DNA of 17,181 bases, from positions 1 to 17,181 of the forward strand of contig CAMLRB010000060.1 of NCBI GenBank assembly GCA_946482295.1, in the 5' to 3' direction. The position numbers and the translations under genes were made by a program. The DNA is from an uncultured Bacteriovorax sp. GTDB taxonomy: Bacteria > Bdellovibrionota > Bacteriovoracia > Bacteriovoracales > Bacteriovoracaceae. Below, in pieces: positions 1-7,343 of this stretch. Positions within the stretch are counted from its first letter, which is position 1. Each line of letters begins with the position of its first letter. A model generated the notes under the pieces. That model was not told the origin of the DNA. It made no database searches and saw nothing but the letters and a program-made list of their open reading frames with translations.

Positions 1-216
1 AAACATCCTTCTGAATCAGAAGTGAGAAATATGTCGATTGCGCGCAAAAGTTTAATTGCAGGCAAGGAGATTAAAAAAGGTGAAGCCTTCACTTTAGAGA
101 ATTTAGCAGTAAAGCGGCCTGGAGATGGAATTAACCCCATTTTCTATTGGGAATGGATTGGAAAAACGGCCAAAAAAGACTTTGGAAGAGATGAGATGAT
201 CAATGACGAAGTCTAA
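1..216 (+). CDS. Nonulosonic acid synthase (NeuB/LegI/PseI family), C-terminal fragment
   Basis: This is the 3' end of a gene that enters from the left edge; the frame is open from base 1 and stops with TAA at 214-216. The visible 71 residues match the C-terminal SAF (antifreeze-like) domain of sialic/legionaminic/pseudaminic acid synthases, which condense phosphoenolpyruvate with a six-carbon N-acetyl sugar. Recognisable features are the run ARKSLIAGKEIKKGE, then the LAVKRPGDGINP segment, and an IGK triplet near the end; the SAF domain lids the active site in NeuB. The TIM-barrel catalytic domain is outside the window. The end overlaps the next gene by 14 bp, so the two are probably translationally coupled. 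Whether the substrate is legionaminic, pseudaminic or sialic type cannot be read from this domain; the neighbours favour the legionaminic type. Confidence 0.85.
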   Translation, partial: KHPSESEVRNMSIARKSLIAGKEIKKGEAFTLENLAVKRPGDGINPIFYWEWIGKTAKKDFGRDEMINDEV

Positions 217-847
217 ACTTATAGTTTTATGTGCCGGGGGACATGCCAAGGTTCTTGTGGACGCCCTAAAGTTACAACTCAAAGACGTTTTGGGTTTCAC
301 TGACGCATCCGCAGATAAGAAAGGACAAATGATTTTGGGTGTTCCTGTTTTAGGAAATGATGAAGTTCTTGAGCAGTTTTCACTAGATGAAATTGAATTA
401 GTAAATGGACTTGGTTCAGTCAACAATCTTAGTAACCGTCGCAATATGTTTGAAAAATATAAATCACTCGGTTTCAGATTTTCAAATGTGATCCATCCTT
501 CTGCTATACTTGCTCCTGAGATTCAATTAGGAGAGGGAGTACAAATTATGGCAGGGGTAGTCATTCAAACTCATACTGAAATCGGTAAAAATACTTTAAT
601 TAACACTAGAGCAAGTATCGATCACGATTGTAGAATTGGTGAGCACGTTCACATTGCTCCAGGGGCAACTTTGTCAGGTGGAGTTCAGATCGGTAACAAC
701 GTTCATGTTGGTGCAGGATCGACTATTATTCAGGGTGTGAAGGTTGGAAATAATGTATTAATAGCTGCTGGCGCAGTGGTGGTAAAAGATGTTACAGACG
801 GAACAATTGTCGCAGGTATTCCAGCAAGAGAAATTCGAAATGAGTAA
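203..847 (+). CDS. NeuD/PglD-type sugar N/O-acetyltransferase
   Basis: A 214-residue left-handed beta-helix acyltransferase. The first ~60 residues form the small Rossmann-like domain typical of PglD/NeuD, with an AGGHAKV motif at 11-17 that binds the nucleotide sugar. Residues ~97-205 are hexapeptide repeats. The SIDHDC segment carries His141, matching the catalytic base of PglD, and the protein ends with the usual AGIPAREI acyl-CoA-site signature. In the legionaminic pathway such an enzyme (LegH) acetylates the 4-amino group of the nucleotide-linked 4-amino-4,6-dideoxy sugar; NeuD homologues can also O-acetylate sialic acids. The position between the synthase and the PtmE-like gene favours LegH, but that is inference. 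The ATG at 203 lies inside the preceding synthase gene, and the 3' end overlaps the next ATG by 8 bp. Confidence 0.87.
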   Translation: MTKSKLIVLCAGGHAKVLVDALKLQLKDVLGFTDASADKKGQMILGVPVLGNDEVLEQFSLDEIELVNGLGSVNNLSNRRNMFEKYKSLGFRFSNVIHPSAILAPEIQLGEGVQIMAGVVIQTHTEIGKNTLINTRASIDHDCRIGEHVHIAPGATLSGGVQIGNNVHVGAGSTIIQGVKVGNNVLIAAGAVVVKDVTDGTIVAGIPAREIRNE

Positions 848-1901
848 ATCGATGAAAAATTGGAAAAAAGTATTGGTTGAACCAACAACTTTAATAAAAA
901 GTGCGATTGAAACTTTGGACAAAAGTGGATTACAAATTGTCCTTGTAGTGGATGAAAATAACCGCCTTTTGGGCACAATTACTGATGGAGATGTTCGACG
1001 TGGAATACTAAAAGGAGTTTCACTCGATGCAGATGTTACTTTAATTATGAATGCAAGCCCAATTTCCATGAGAACAAATGAAACTCGAGAAAATGTTCTT
1101 GCAGCAATGAAATCAAAAGGCCTTTATCATATTCCTCTTCTTGATGAAGAAGGATGTGTCGTAGGAATGGATACTTTCGAAGATTTGATCCATCCTGAAA
1201 TCAAAAAAAATCGAGTTGTTCTAATGGCCGGTGGACTTGGAAGTAGGTTAAGACCTCTCACTGCCAATTGTCCCAAGCCAATGCTTAAAGTGGGTAATAA
1301 GCCTCTTTTAGAGACAATCTTGGAAAACTTCATTGAATACGGATTCCGTGAATTTTATATTTCGGTTAATCACTTAGCCGATATGGTTAAAGATCACTTT
1401 GGCGATGGTTCGAAGTGGGGTGTTGATATTAAGTACCTTGAAGAAGATCGAAAGTTAGGAACTGCGGGAGCTTTGAGCTTAATTTCTGAAGAACAAACAG
1501 AGCCACTCATTGTAATGAATGGCGATCTATTGACCAAAGTTAATTTTGGTCAATTACTTAACTTTCATGAATCTAATAAAGCAATGGCCACTATGTGTGT
1601 ACGTGAATACGACTTTCAAGTTCCATATGGTGTTGTAAAAATCGATAAACATAAAATCATTGGAATTGATGAAAAACCAGTTCAACGCTTTTTTGTTAAT
1701 GCAGGGATTTACGTACTGAATCCTTCTCTTCTAAACATCATCAAGAAGAATGAATACCTAGATATGCCTTCTTTGTTTGAGATTCTTATCAAAGATAAAG
1801 AAGAAACAAACGTTTTCCCAATCCGTGAGTATTGGTTAGACATTGGGCACTTGTCTGATTACGACAAGGCCAATGGTGAATACGATACAATTTTTAATTA
1901 A
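840..1901 (+). CDS. ptmE: CBS-domain nucleotidyltransferase (PtmE-like, probable GlcN-1-phosphate guanylyltransferase)
   Basis: A 353-residue protein with two CBS-like segments at ~10-60 and ~72-120, followed by a sugar nucleotidyltransferase domain from ~125. The nucleotide-binding loop is GGLGSRLRPLT at 131-141, PKPM follows at 145-148, and the metal-binding NGD lies at 227-229. This architecture is that of Campylobacter PtmE, which makes GDP-glucosamine to start the GDP-linked legionaminic acid route. The start chosen is the ATG at 840, overlapping the previous stop by 8 bp; an in-frame ATG at 789 would run 59 bp into the acetyltransferase and adds residues that do not look like a CBS domain, and a further ATG lies at 852. 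The gene converges on the hisF-like gene with the two TAA codons sharing the palindrome TTAA (1898-1901). Function is a strong family match; substrate is inferred. Confidence 0.88.
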   Translation: MSKSMKNWKKVLVEPTTLIKSAIETLDKSGLQIVLVVDENNRLLGTITDGDVRRGILKGVSLDADVTLIMNASPISMRTNETRENVLAAMKSKGLYHIPLLDEEGCVVGMDTFEDLIHPEIKKNRVVLMAGGLGSRLRPLTANCPKPMLKVGNKPLLETILENFIEYGFREFYISVNHLADMVKDHFGDGSKWGVDIKYLEEDRKLGTAGALSLISEEQTEPLIVMNGDLLTKVNFGQLLNFHESNKAMATMCVREYDFQVPYGVVKIDKHKIIGIDEKPVQRFFVNAGIYVLNPSLLNIIKKNEYLDMPSLFEILIKDKEETNVFPIREYWLDIGHLSDYDKANGEYDTIFN

Positions 1902-2668
1902 TAGCCAATAGGTTTAAGATTTTTCATGGCAATTCCCTTATTGAGCAGAAATGATCTTGCTCGAGTAGGGTTGTTGTCGCCAAAATGAAAAAGGCTAGCG
2001 CATGCGACAGCATGTGCTCCATGGTAAAGGCCTTGGTAAAGATCCTCAAAGTCACGAGCTCCACCACTTAGAATTACTGGTATAGTGGCATGTTTTAGAG
2101 TTTCCTCTAGAAGCTTTAAATCGTAACCAGACATGAGCCCATCTTGGTCAATAGAGTTGATCAAGAACTCACCCGCACCAGCTTCTTGCATAAGTTTTAT
2201 GTGGTCACTGAATTCTACACTTTCTTTGCGGTTTCCACTGTGGGTATATATGACGTACTTACCGTCTTCGAATTTTAGGTCGATGCTAACAATAATGGCC
2301 TGTTTACCAAAATGTTTTGAGGCTTCATTGATCAATGAGAAATTGTTTATTGCTGCAGAATTGATAATGACTTTATCTGCTCCGGCCTTGATGAGGTTTC
2401 TCACATCATCCAGGGAATTAATTCCACCACCAACAGTAAGGGGCATGAAGCATTCTTGTGCTACTTTCTCAATCAATCCAACAAGGGTGTTAGATTTTAA
2501 GTTGGTAGCTTCAATATCTAAAAAAACTAATTCGTCAGCATTGTGTGCGTTGTATATTTTTGCCTGTGAAACAGGATCTCCGGTATCTCTATAGTTGGAA
2601 AAATTTTTACCTTTCACCATTCTATTATTCTTCAATAAAAGAACAGGTATAACTCGCTTCTTTAACAT
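1898..2668 (-). CDS. hisF: HisF-like TIM-barrel subunit of an ammonia-channelling complex (HisF2 type)
   Basis: A 256-residue HisF homologue starting at the ATG complement 2666-2668 (MLKKRVIP, as in other HisF proteins); an in-frame ATG at 2680 adds only four residues. The barrel signatures are present: GGG at 80-82, ID at 129-130, SIDQDG at 172-177 and SGGA at 201-204. By direct numbering against Thermotoga HisF, catalytic Asp130 is retained but catalytic Asp11 is Leu11. The ammonia-gate residues Arg5, Glu46, Lys99 and Glu167 are all present, as is interface Asp98. This suggests a protein that still receives ammonia from HisH but does not run the imidazole glycerol phosphate cyclase reaction. 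HisF2/HisH2 pairs next to WbpG/PseA-type amidotransferases in polysaccharide loci are thought to feed ammonia to that enzyme. It overlaps the hisH stop by 7 bp. Confidence 0.88.
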   Translation of the reverse strand: MLKKRVIPVLLLKNNRMVKGKNFSNYRDTGDPVSQAKIYNAHNADELVFLDIEATNLKSNTLVGLIEKVAQECFMPLTVGGGINSLDDVRNLIKAGADKVIINSAAINNFSLINEASKHFGKQAIIVSIDLKFEDGKYVIYTHSGNRKESVEFSDHIKLMQEAGAGEFLINSIDQDGLMSGYDLKLLEETLKHATIPVILSGGARDFEDLYQGLYHGAHAVACASLFHFGDNNPTRARSFLLNKGIAMKNLKPIGY

Positions 2669-3270
2669 GATCCATCCCATTCGCAGAAAGCTTCTAGTAA
2701 ATTGAGACCAGGCTCCTGGCTTTTCTCAGGGTGAAATTGAACACCAATAACATTTTTGTTTTGAACAGCAGAGCAAAAATCTATTTCGTAATTTGTTGTG
2801 CTAAGTATGTTTGACTCATGCTTAGCTTGAAAATAATAAGAATGGACAAAATAGAAGTCTACATGGTTTTGTGCTTTAAGTACTGGGTGCTTAACGGTGC
2901 ATTTAATATTGTTCCACCCAACATGAGGTACATGAGCAGATATTTCAAATGGAACTACGCTCCCTGGAACTAGTCCAAGCCCTTCCGTATTTCCATCTTC
3001 ATATCCAACTTCTGCAAGTAGCTGCATACCGAGACATATTCCCAAAAATGGTTTTTCTGTCTCAACAAATTTATGAATTCCTTGAACTAAATTTCTTTCT
3101 CTTAAATTGGCCATCGCCTTTCTGAACGAGCCAACACCAGGAAAAATTAGATGCGATAAATCATCAAATTCATCTGGAGATGTGACGACTTTAGAATCAA
3201 ATCCAAGGTATGAGAGACTGTTTTTAACAGACGAAATGTTTCCCATCCCGTAATCTAGAATCCCAATCAT
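2662..3270 (-). CDS. hisH: HisH-like glutamine amidotransferase (class I glutaminase)
   Basis: A 202-residue triad glutaminase. The N-terminus MIGILDYGMGN is the HisH signature. The nucleophile is Cys79 in GICLGMQLL, with His180 and Glu182 in QFHPEKS completing the Cys-His-Glu triad. Lys183 corresponds to the interface lysine that pairs with HisF Asp98. It hydrolyses glutamine and should pass ammonia into the HisF-like partner encoded directly downstream. No other histidine genes are near, and the operon begins with an N-acetyl-sugar amidotransferase, so the pair very probably serves sugar amidination rather than histidine synthesis. The start codon overlaps the upstream TAA by one base (TAATG), and an AGGG sequence sits about 10 bases upstream, consistent with coupled translation. 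All catalytic residues are intact. Confidence 0.92.
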   Translation of the reverse strand: MIGILDYGMGNISSVKNSLSYLGFDSKVVTSPDEFDDLSHLIFPGVGSFRKAMANLRERNLVQGIHKFVETEKPFLGICLGMQLLAEVGYEDGNTEGLGLVPGSVVPFEISAHVPHVGWNNIKCTVKHPVLKAQNHVDFYFVHSYYFQAKHESNILSTTNYEIDFCSAVQNKNVIGVQFHPEKSQEPGLNLLEAFCEWDGSC

Positions 3271-4427
3271 TATTTCTTTTCCCTATACCACTGATCGAAA
3301 TCCCATGTTTTTTCAGCCATTTTTTCGTTCTCGAAATCATGGATATATGGAGGAATTGAGTGATCTTTTAAGATGCTTTCGAATTCCTCCTTAGACATAC
3401 CCATATACTCGAGTAGGATATCAACAGAGTGTGGACGTAAACCTTCTTTAGTTACAAGTTTTTCGGCCGTCTCTCTATCCATTCTTCCAGTTCTAATATC
3501 AAAGGATGTGATTTGACTTAATCTAGAGTAGCCGCGTTTAGTGAATTTTATATAGTCACGAGGTCCTTGCATGAAGCACTCAATTTTTTCACAAGAAGAG
3601 TTGCACCCAGCTGGTACGCCTTCAAGATCATCTGATTTCCAACCAAGCTCTTTCTGGATAATCTGAGTTTGCTTAACGTGATCCCAAGGAATGAAGCTTC
3701 CTAGAGTAAGAGGCATGATTTTCGCGTCACGAATCTTTTTACGATCTGGATAAGTGAAAGGCATTAAGTCTCGTTTATCTACTGGAAACTCAGGAGAGTT
3801 GATCATGCCGTACATGTCATCTGCTGATATTCCTAGGTTTCGTACAAGGTTAAATTTCTTCTCATCTTCGTAATCAATTTCATCGTTTAAGTAATCATAA
3901 TAAGCCGAGAATTCTGCTAAAGGCTCTCCGTAGAAAATAAGTGGAATGTTGAATTTTACTGCAAGTTGAACAGGGTATGAATAAATCCCAGTGTGGCAAT
4001 GCCAACAGAAGTCAGTTTTACGAATAAAAGCTTCCTTCATAACTCGCTTAACAATTCGCCAGTTCGGAGTGAACTCAATAATATCTGCCCCTAATTGCTT
4101 GAGAGTGTTTGTCACGTTTTCATTGATAGTTTGTCTCATGAATCCGTGGTTAAAACGAACTACTAAGGGCTTGAGCTTGAATTCTTTCATTAGATAATAG
4201 AGCTGAAATGTACTATCCTTACCGCCGCTATACGGAACAATACAGTCGTAATCATATTTACCACGATGTTTTTCAATGATTTGGGAAAGTAATTCTTTTC
4301 TTTTTGCCCAGTCAATTCCTTCTTTTTTAGAGAATGAACGACAAATATTACAGACGCCATCTTGATCGAATTCAATCGTTTCATAGGTTTCTGGCAACAT
4401 GCATTTAGTACATCGTTTTAACAACAT
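3270..4427 (-). CDS. N-acetyl sugar amidotransferase (PseA/WbpG/LegX family)
   Basis: A 385-residue ATP-dependent amidotransferase of the PP-loop superfamily. Cysteine pairs C6/C9 and C26/C29 form a probable zinc site, the PP-loop is SGGKDS at 67-72, and a CWHCH motif lies at 141-145, all typical of the family. Family members convert an N-acetyl group on an activated sugar into an acetamidino group, as with PseA on CMP-pseudaminic acid and WbpG in Pseudomonas B-band O-antigen. Here it leads an operon with HisH- and HisF-like proteins, the presumed glutaminase and ammonia conduit. GAGGA sits six bases before the ATG. With the nonulosonate genes on both sides, the likely product is a CMP-Leg/Pse derivative bearing an acetamidino group; which ring position is modified cannot be told. 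Family assignment is firm, substrate inferred. Confidence 0.9.
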   Translation of the reverse strand: MLLKRCTKCMLPETYETIEFDQDGVCNICRSFSKKEGIDWAKRKELLSQIIEKHRGKYDYDCIVPYSGGKDSTFQLYYLMKEFKLKPLVVRFNHGFMRQTINENVTNTLKQLGADIIEFTPNWRIVKRVMKEAFIRKTDFCWHCHTGIYSYPVQLAVKFNIPLIFYGEPLAEFSAYYDYLNDEIDYEDEKKFNLVRNLGISADDMYGMINSPEFPVDKRDLMPFTYPDRKKIRDAKIMPLTLGSFIPWDHVKQTQIIQKELGWKSDDLEGVPAGCNSSCEKIECFMQGPRDYIKFTKRGYSRLSQITSFDIRTGRMDRETAEKLVTKEGLRPHSVDILLEYMGMSKEEFESILKDHSIPPYIHDFENEKMAEKTWDFDQWYREKK

Positions 4428-4640
4428 ATATTTTCCTCGGTCGTTGTAGAGAATAAGAGTGAATATTATTTAAACTTTTTACCAGATTGCCAATTATAAT
4501 AATATTAAAAACTGTAAAACCGTTTCTAGTAAATAAAGGTCGATCAAGCTATTTCTATATGGATTTATTTTTAAAAGTCCTTCCGTGACGTAATTTTTTA
4601 TCTTAATGTTAATACATTAAATTTTTCACTTTGGACGATT
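4428..4640. promoter_or_regulatory. Divergent intergenic control region
   Basis: This 213-bp AT-rich gap separates the amidotransferase operon (leftward) from the CMP-synthetase operon (rightward), so it should hold both promoters. The palindrome-like ATTATAAT at 4493-4500 supplies a perfect TATAAT on the + strand (4495-4500) and another on the - strand (4493-4498). No convincing -35 box stands at 16-18 bp on either side; on the - strand a TTTACA lies only 13 bp upstream. I see no open frame, stem-loop terminator or RNA gene here. Confidence 0.4.
4603..4620. repeat. Inverted repeat TTAATG-N6-CATTAA before the CMP-synthetase gene
   Basis: Perfect 6-bp arms separated by six bases, ending 20 bases before the ATG at 4641. 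The size and position fit a dimeric repressor or activator site, but in such AT-rich DNA an arm of this length can arise by chance. No regulator is identifiable. Confidence 0.25.
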
Positions 4641-5363
4641 ATGATCGGAAATAAAAAAGTTCTAGCTGTTATTCCAGCCAGGGGAGGCTCTAAAGGGCTC
4701 CCAAGAAAGAATATTCTCAGTTTTTGCGGCAAACCTCTCATCGCATGGACAATTGAACAAGCTCTTCAAACCCCAGAAATTGATAAAGTTATTGTCTCGA
4801 CAGACAGTCAAGAAATTGCGGATGTCGCTGTTGCTTATGGAGCATCTGTCCCCTTTTTACGCCCAGACCACCTAGCGAGCGATATAGCGTCAAGCATTGA
4901 TGTTCTCCTACATGCCGCAGATTTTTTAAGTTCGAATCTTCATGAAAGATACGATTATTTAATTTGTCTTGAACCGACCTCTCCGTTGAGAGAGGTTTCT
5001 GACATCAGCGGTTCTTTGAAAGTTTTGAATGAAAACGATGAAGTAGATAGTGTAGTTGGTGTTGCAAGAACAGAGGGCATTCATCCAGCCTTCCTATATA
5101 AAATTAGCGATAGAAAAAATCTTGTTCCGTATCTCGAAAAACATCCTAACAGTGTTCGCCGACAGGAATTAGAAGTGCTTTATCACCTAGAAGGGTCTGT
5201 TTACATCTCGGATATTAATTCTCTCAGAGAAAAAAGAGGCTTTTATCACGAGCGTACAGCCCCATGGATTGTTGATAGATATAAATCTATTGAAATTGAC
5301 GAATACTCTGATTTTATACAAGCTGAAGCCTTAATGAAGGCTAGATTAGAAGGAAAAATATAG
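4641..5363 (+). CDS. CMP-nonulosonic acid synthetase (NeuA/LegF/PtmB family)
   Basis: A 240-residue cytidylyltransferase that activates a nonulosonic acid with CTP. The nucleotide-binding signature IPARGGSKGLPRKN is at 11-24 and the RPDHLASD segment at 74-81; both are hallmarks of the NeuA/LegF/PseF group. Length is normal for LegF/PtmB-type enzymes and the protein looks intact. It is the first gene after the divergent control region and is followed after 2 bp by the aminotransferase. Only a weak GGA precedes the ATG. With the PtmE-like gene nearby, CMP-legionaminic acid or a close relative is the most likely product, but LegF, PseF and NeuA cannot be separated with confidence from motifs alone. 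Confidence 0.9.
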   Translation: MIGNKKVLAVIPARGGSKGLPRKNILSFCGKPLIAWTIEQALQTPEIDKVIVSTDSQEIADVAVAYGASVPFLRPDHLASDIASSIDVLLHAADFLSSNLHERYDYLICLEPTSPLREVSDISGSLKVLNENDEVDSVVGVARTEGIHPAFLYKISDRKNLVPYLEKHPNSVRRQELEVLYHLEGSVYISDINSLREKRGFYHERTAPWIVDRYKSIEIDEYSDFIQAEALMKARLEGKI

Positions 5364-5365
5364 TC

Positions 5366-6661
5366 ATGGAAAATTACAACTCACGATTAAACAAAGTTAT
5401 CCCAGGTGGAGCTCACACATACTCAAGAGGCTTTGATCAGTTTCCCGAAAATGCTCCTCAAATTTTAAAAAAAGGAAAAGGTGCATACGCCTATGACATG
5501 AAGGGGGAAGCTTTTCTTGATTATGGAATGGCCCTAAGAGCTGTTCAAATTGGATATGCTGAAGAAGAAATAAACCAAGCAGCAATAGAGCAAATTCAAT
5601 TTGGAAATAATTTAACGAGAGCTTCTCTTGTTGAGCTTGAAGCTGCAGAATTGTTTGTGAATTCGATTGATTCAGTAGACATGGTAAAGTTTACCAAAAA
5701 CGGTTCGACTGCGGTCTCTGCTGCTGTAAAATTAGCAAGAGCTTTCACAGGTAAAGAGCTAGTGGCCAGATGTATGGAGCATCCATTTTTTTCTTATGAC
5801 GATTGGTTTATAGCTTCTACTCCTATAACTAAAGGCATTCCGAAAGAGACGATCGAAAAAACTAAAACTTTCCATTACAACAATATCAAATCTCTTGAAG
5901 ATCTCATTGACCTCTACCCAAATCAATTTGCCTGTGTTGTTTTAGAGCCAGCTGCAATGGAAATACCTAAAGATGGATTTCTGCAGAAGGTGAGGGAATT
6001 ATGTAACAAGCATGGAATTGTTTTAATTCTAGATGAGATGATTACTGGTTTCAGATGGCATTTAAAGGGGGCACAGCATCTTTATGACGTGAAACCAGAT
6101 TTGTGCACTTTTGGAAAGGCAATGGCAAATGGTTTTTCTGTTGCTTGCGTTGCCGGTAAAAGAGAAATTATGCAACTTGGCTCAATAGACATTCCGGGTA
6201 CTGAAAGAGTGTTTTTCTTATCGACCACTCATGGGGCAGAGATGTGTGGCCTAGGGGCATATATAGCTACATATAATTTTATGAAAAAACATGACGTAGT
6301 TGAGCACCTTTGGGATTACGGTGGAAAACTAATAAAATTAATGAACGGTAAAGCAGATGAGTATGGAGTTTCTCAATCATTCAAAGCAGGCGGAATTGAT
6401 TGTTCTCCATGGTACGCAACATTGGATAATGAAGGAAAACCTTCATTTGAACTTAGAACACTATTTATGCAGGAGATGATTAAAAATAATATCTTAATGC
6501 CATGGATCGCTTTATCTTATCGGCATGGAGATGCGGAGTTGAAGAAGACAGAAATTGCATTAGATAGTGCATTGAAGATCTATAAAAAAGCAGTTCAAGA
6601 AGGAGCTGAAAAGTATCTTCAAGGAAAATCAATTCGTCCTGTATTTAGAAAACTAAACTAA
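5366..6661 (+). CDS. Class III PLP aminotransferase, glutamate-1-semialdehyde aminomutase-like
   Basis: A 431-residue PLP enzyme resembling HemL (about 427 residues). Seen: IPGGAHTYSRG at 12-22, the phosphate-binding KNGSTA at 111-116, LDEMITGFR at 222-230 with Asp223 for the pyridine nitrogen, and the Schiff-base lysine K251 in FGKAMANGF. The HemL signature SGTEA is replaced by NGSTA, and the usual YHGHxD segment by HPFFSYDDW (139-147), so a role in haem synthesis is unlikely. HemL-like proteins recur in nonulosonate and flagellin-glycosylation clusters, where the function is generally not proven. Its place right after the CMP-synthetase and before an acetyltransferase and a dehydrogenase suggests amination of a keto sugar, possibly on the nonulosonate. 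AAGGAAAA upstream of the ATG can serve as ribosome binding site. Confidence 0.85.
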   Translation: MENYNSRLNKVIPGGAHTYSRGFDQFPENAPQILKKGKGAYAYDMKGEAFLDYGMALRAVQIGYAEEEINQAAIEQIQFGNNLTRASLVELEAAELFVNSIDSVDMVKFTKNGSTAVSAAVKLARAFTGKELVARCMEHPFFSYDDWFIASTPITKGIPKETIEKTKTFHYNNIKSLEDLIDLYPNQFACVVLEPAAMEIPKDGFLQKVRELCNKHGIVLILDEMITGFRWHLKGAQHLYDVKPDLCTFGKAMANGFSVACVAGKREIMQLGSIDIPGTERVFFLSTTHGAEMCGLGAYIATYNFMKKHDVVEHLWDYGGKLIKLMNGKADEYGVSQSFKAGGIDCSPWYATLDNEGKPSFELRTLFMQEMIKNNILMPWIALSYRHGDAELKKTEIALDSALKIYKKAVQEGAEKYLQGKSIRPVFRKLN

Positions 6662-6676
6662 GAAATTGGCATAACT

Positions 6677-7330
6677 ATGAGAAAAAATTTAACAGATAAT
6701 GAGTTAGCAAGTTATGTAACTTATCAGTTAAACAACTATTTCCCTGATGCGAATAAAATTCAATGTGAAGATATTTCTAAGATTCTCAGTGAAGCACTTT
6801 TACGAGTAGAAAAGTGTTTTACCAAAATTAATAATAAGTATTTTTCTAATGGAATAGAAACTCGATTCGATCACCTTCATGGTGATCAATATTCAATGTT
6901 TTTATATCTACTAGCAAATACAAATTTCAAACTTGGTGGCCCAGCTTATTTATCATCAAAACTTTTTTTGCTTAATAAAGCAATGTTTGGAATTGATGCT
7001 TATTTCGAAGTAGAGCTACCAGAAGTATTTTTATTTGTTCACCCCTTAGGGACAGTGCTGGGACGTGGTGCCTACAGTGATTACTTTATGGTTTATCAGG
7101 GGTGTGGTGTAGGAAGTAATCACGACATCTATCCAGAAATGGGAAAATTTACAACTTTGAGACCTCAGAGTTTTCTTCTCGGTAAAAGTAAGCTTGGAGA
7201 GAATTGCTCTTTAGCGGCAGGATCATTGGTTATCGATCGTGAGTTGTCAGATAATTCAGTCTATTTCGGTAATCCCATGGATTTTAAAATTAAGAAGAAT
7301 GAATCAATCGCATCCATTTGGCGAATTTGA
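6677..7330 (+). CDS. Serine acetyltransferase-like (CysE-fold) acyltransferase
   Basis: A 217-residue protein with an alpha-helical N-terminal half (1-~115) and a left-handed beta-helix from ~118, starting FVHPLGTVLGRG and ending YFGNP, the plan of the CysE family. The segment that in CysE carries the catalytic His (DHGTG or DHATG) is shortened: the chain goes from HPLGTVLGRGAYSDYF directly to VYQGCGVG, and no equivalent His is obvious. It may therefore be catalytically altered, use another residue such as H122 or H149, or act on an unusual substrate. The context, between an aminotransferase and a dehydrogenase, suggests acylation of a new amino group on the sugar rather than cysteine synthesis. 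Starts 15 bp after the previous stop. Confidence 0.72.
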   Translation: MRKNLTDNELASYVTYQLNNYFPDANKIQCEDISKILSEALLRVEKCFTKINNKYFSNGIETRFDHLHGDQYSMFLYLLANTNFKLGGPAYLSSKLFLLNKAMFGIDAYFEVELPEVFLFVHPLGTVLGRGAYSDYFMVYQGCGVGSNHDIYPEMGKFTTLRPQSFLLGKSKLGENCSLAAGSLVIDRELSDNSVYFGNPMDFKIKKNESIASIWRI

Positions 7331-7343
7331 TAGAGGAGAATTT

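Noticed and set aside
103..444. 113-residue open frame on the - strand
   Set aside because: Antisense to the synthase and acetyltransferase genes, with no recognisable domain; both + strand genes are strong family matches.
789..839. Upstream ATG extension of the PtmE-like gene
   Set aside because: It would overlap the acetyltransferase by 59 bp and adds 17 residues unlike the CBS domain; ATG 840 gives a normal short overlap.
1890..1910. Bidirectional terminator between the convergent PtmE-like and hisF-like genes
   Set aside because: The stop codons overlap and no GC-rich stem with a T-run is seen; only the TTAA palindrome of the stops.
2133..2594. 153-residue open frame on the + strand
   Set aside because: Lies wholly antisense to the hisF-like gene, whose motifs are clear; the + reading shows no family features.
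1898..3270. HisH/HisF as part of a histidine operon
   Set aside because: No other his genes are present, HisF lacks Asp11, and the operon starts with an N-acetyl-sugar amidotransferase.
5366..6661. Haem-synthesis HemL (glutamate-1-semialdehyde aminomutase)
   Set aside because: The fold and PLP lysine match, but the SGTEA and YHGHxD signatures are changed and all neighbours are sugar genes.
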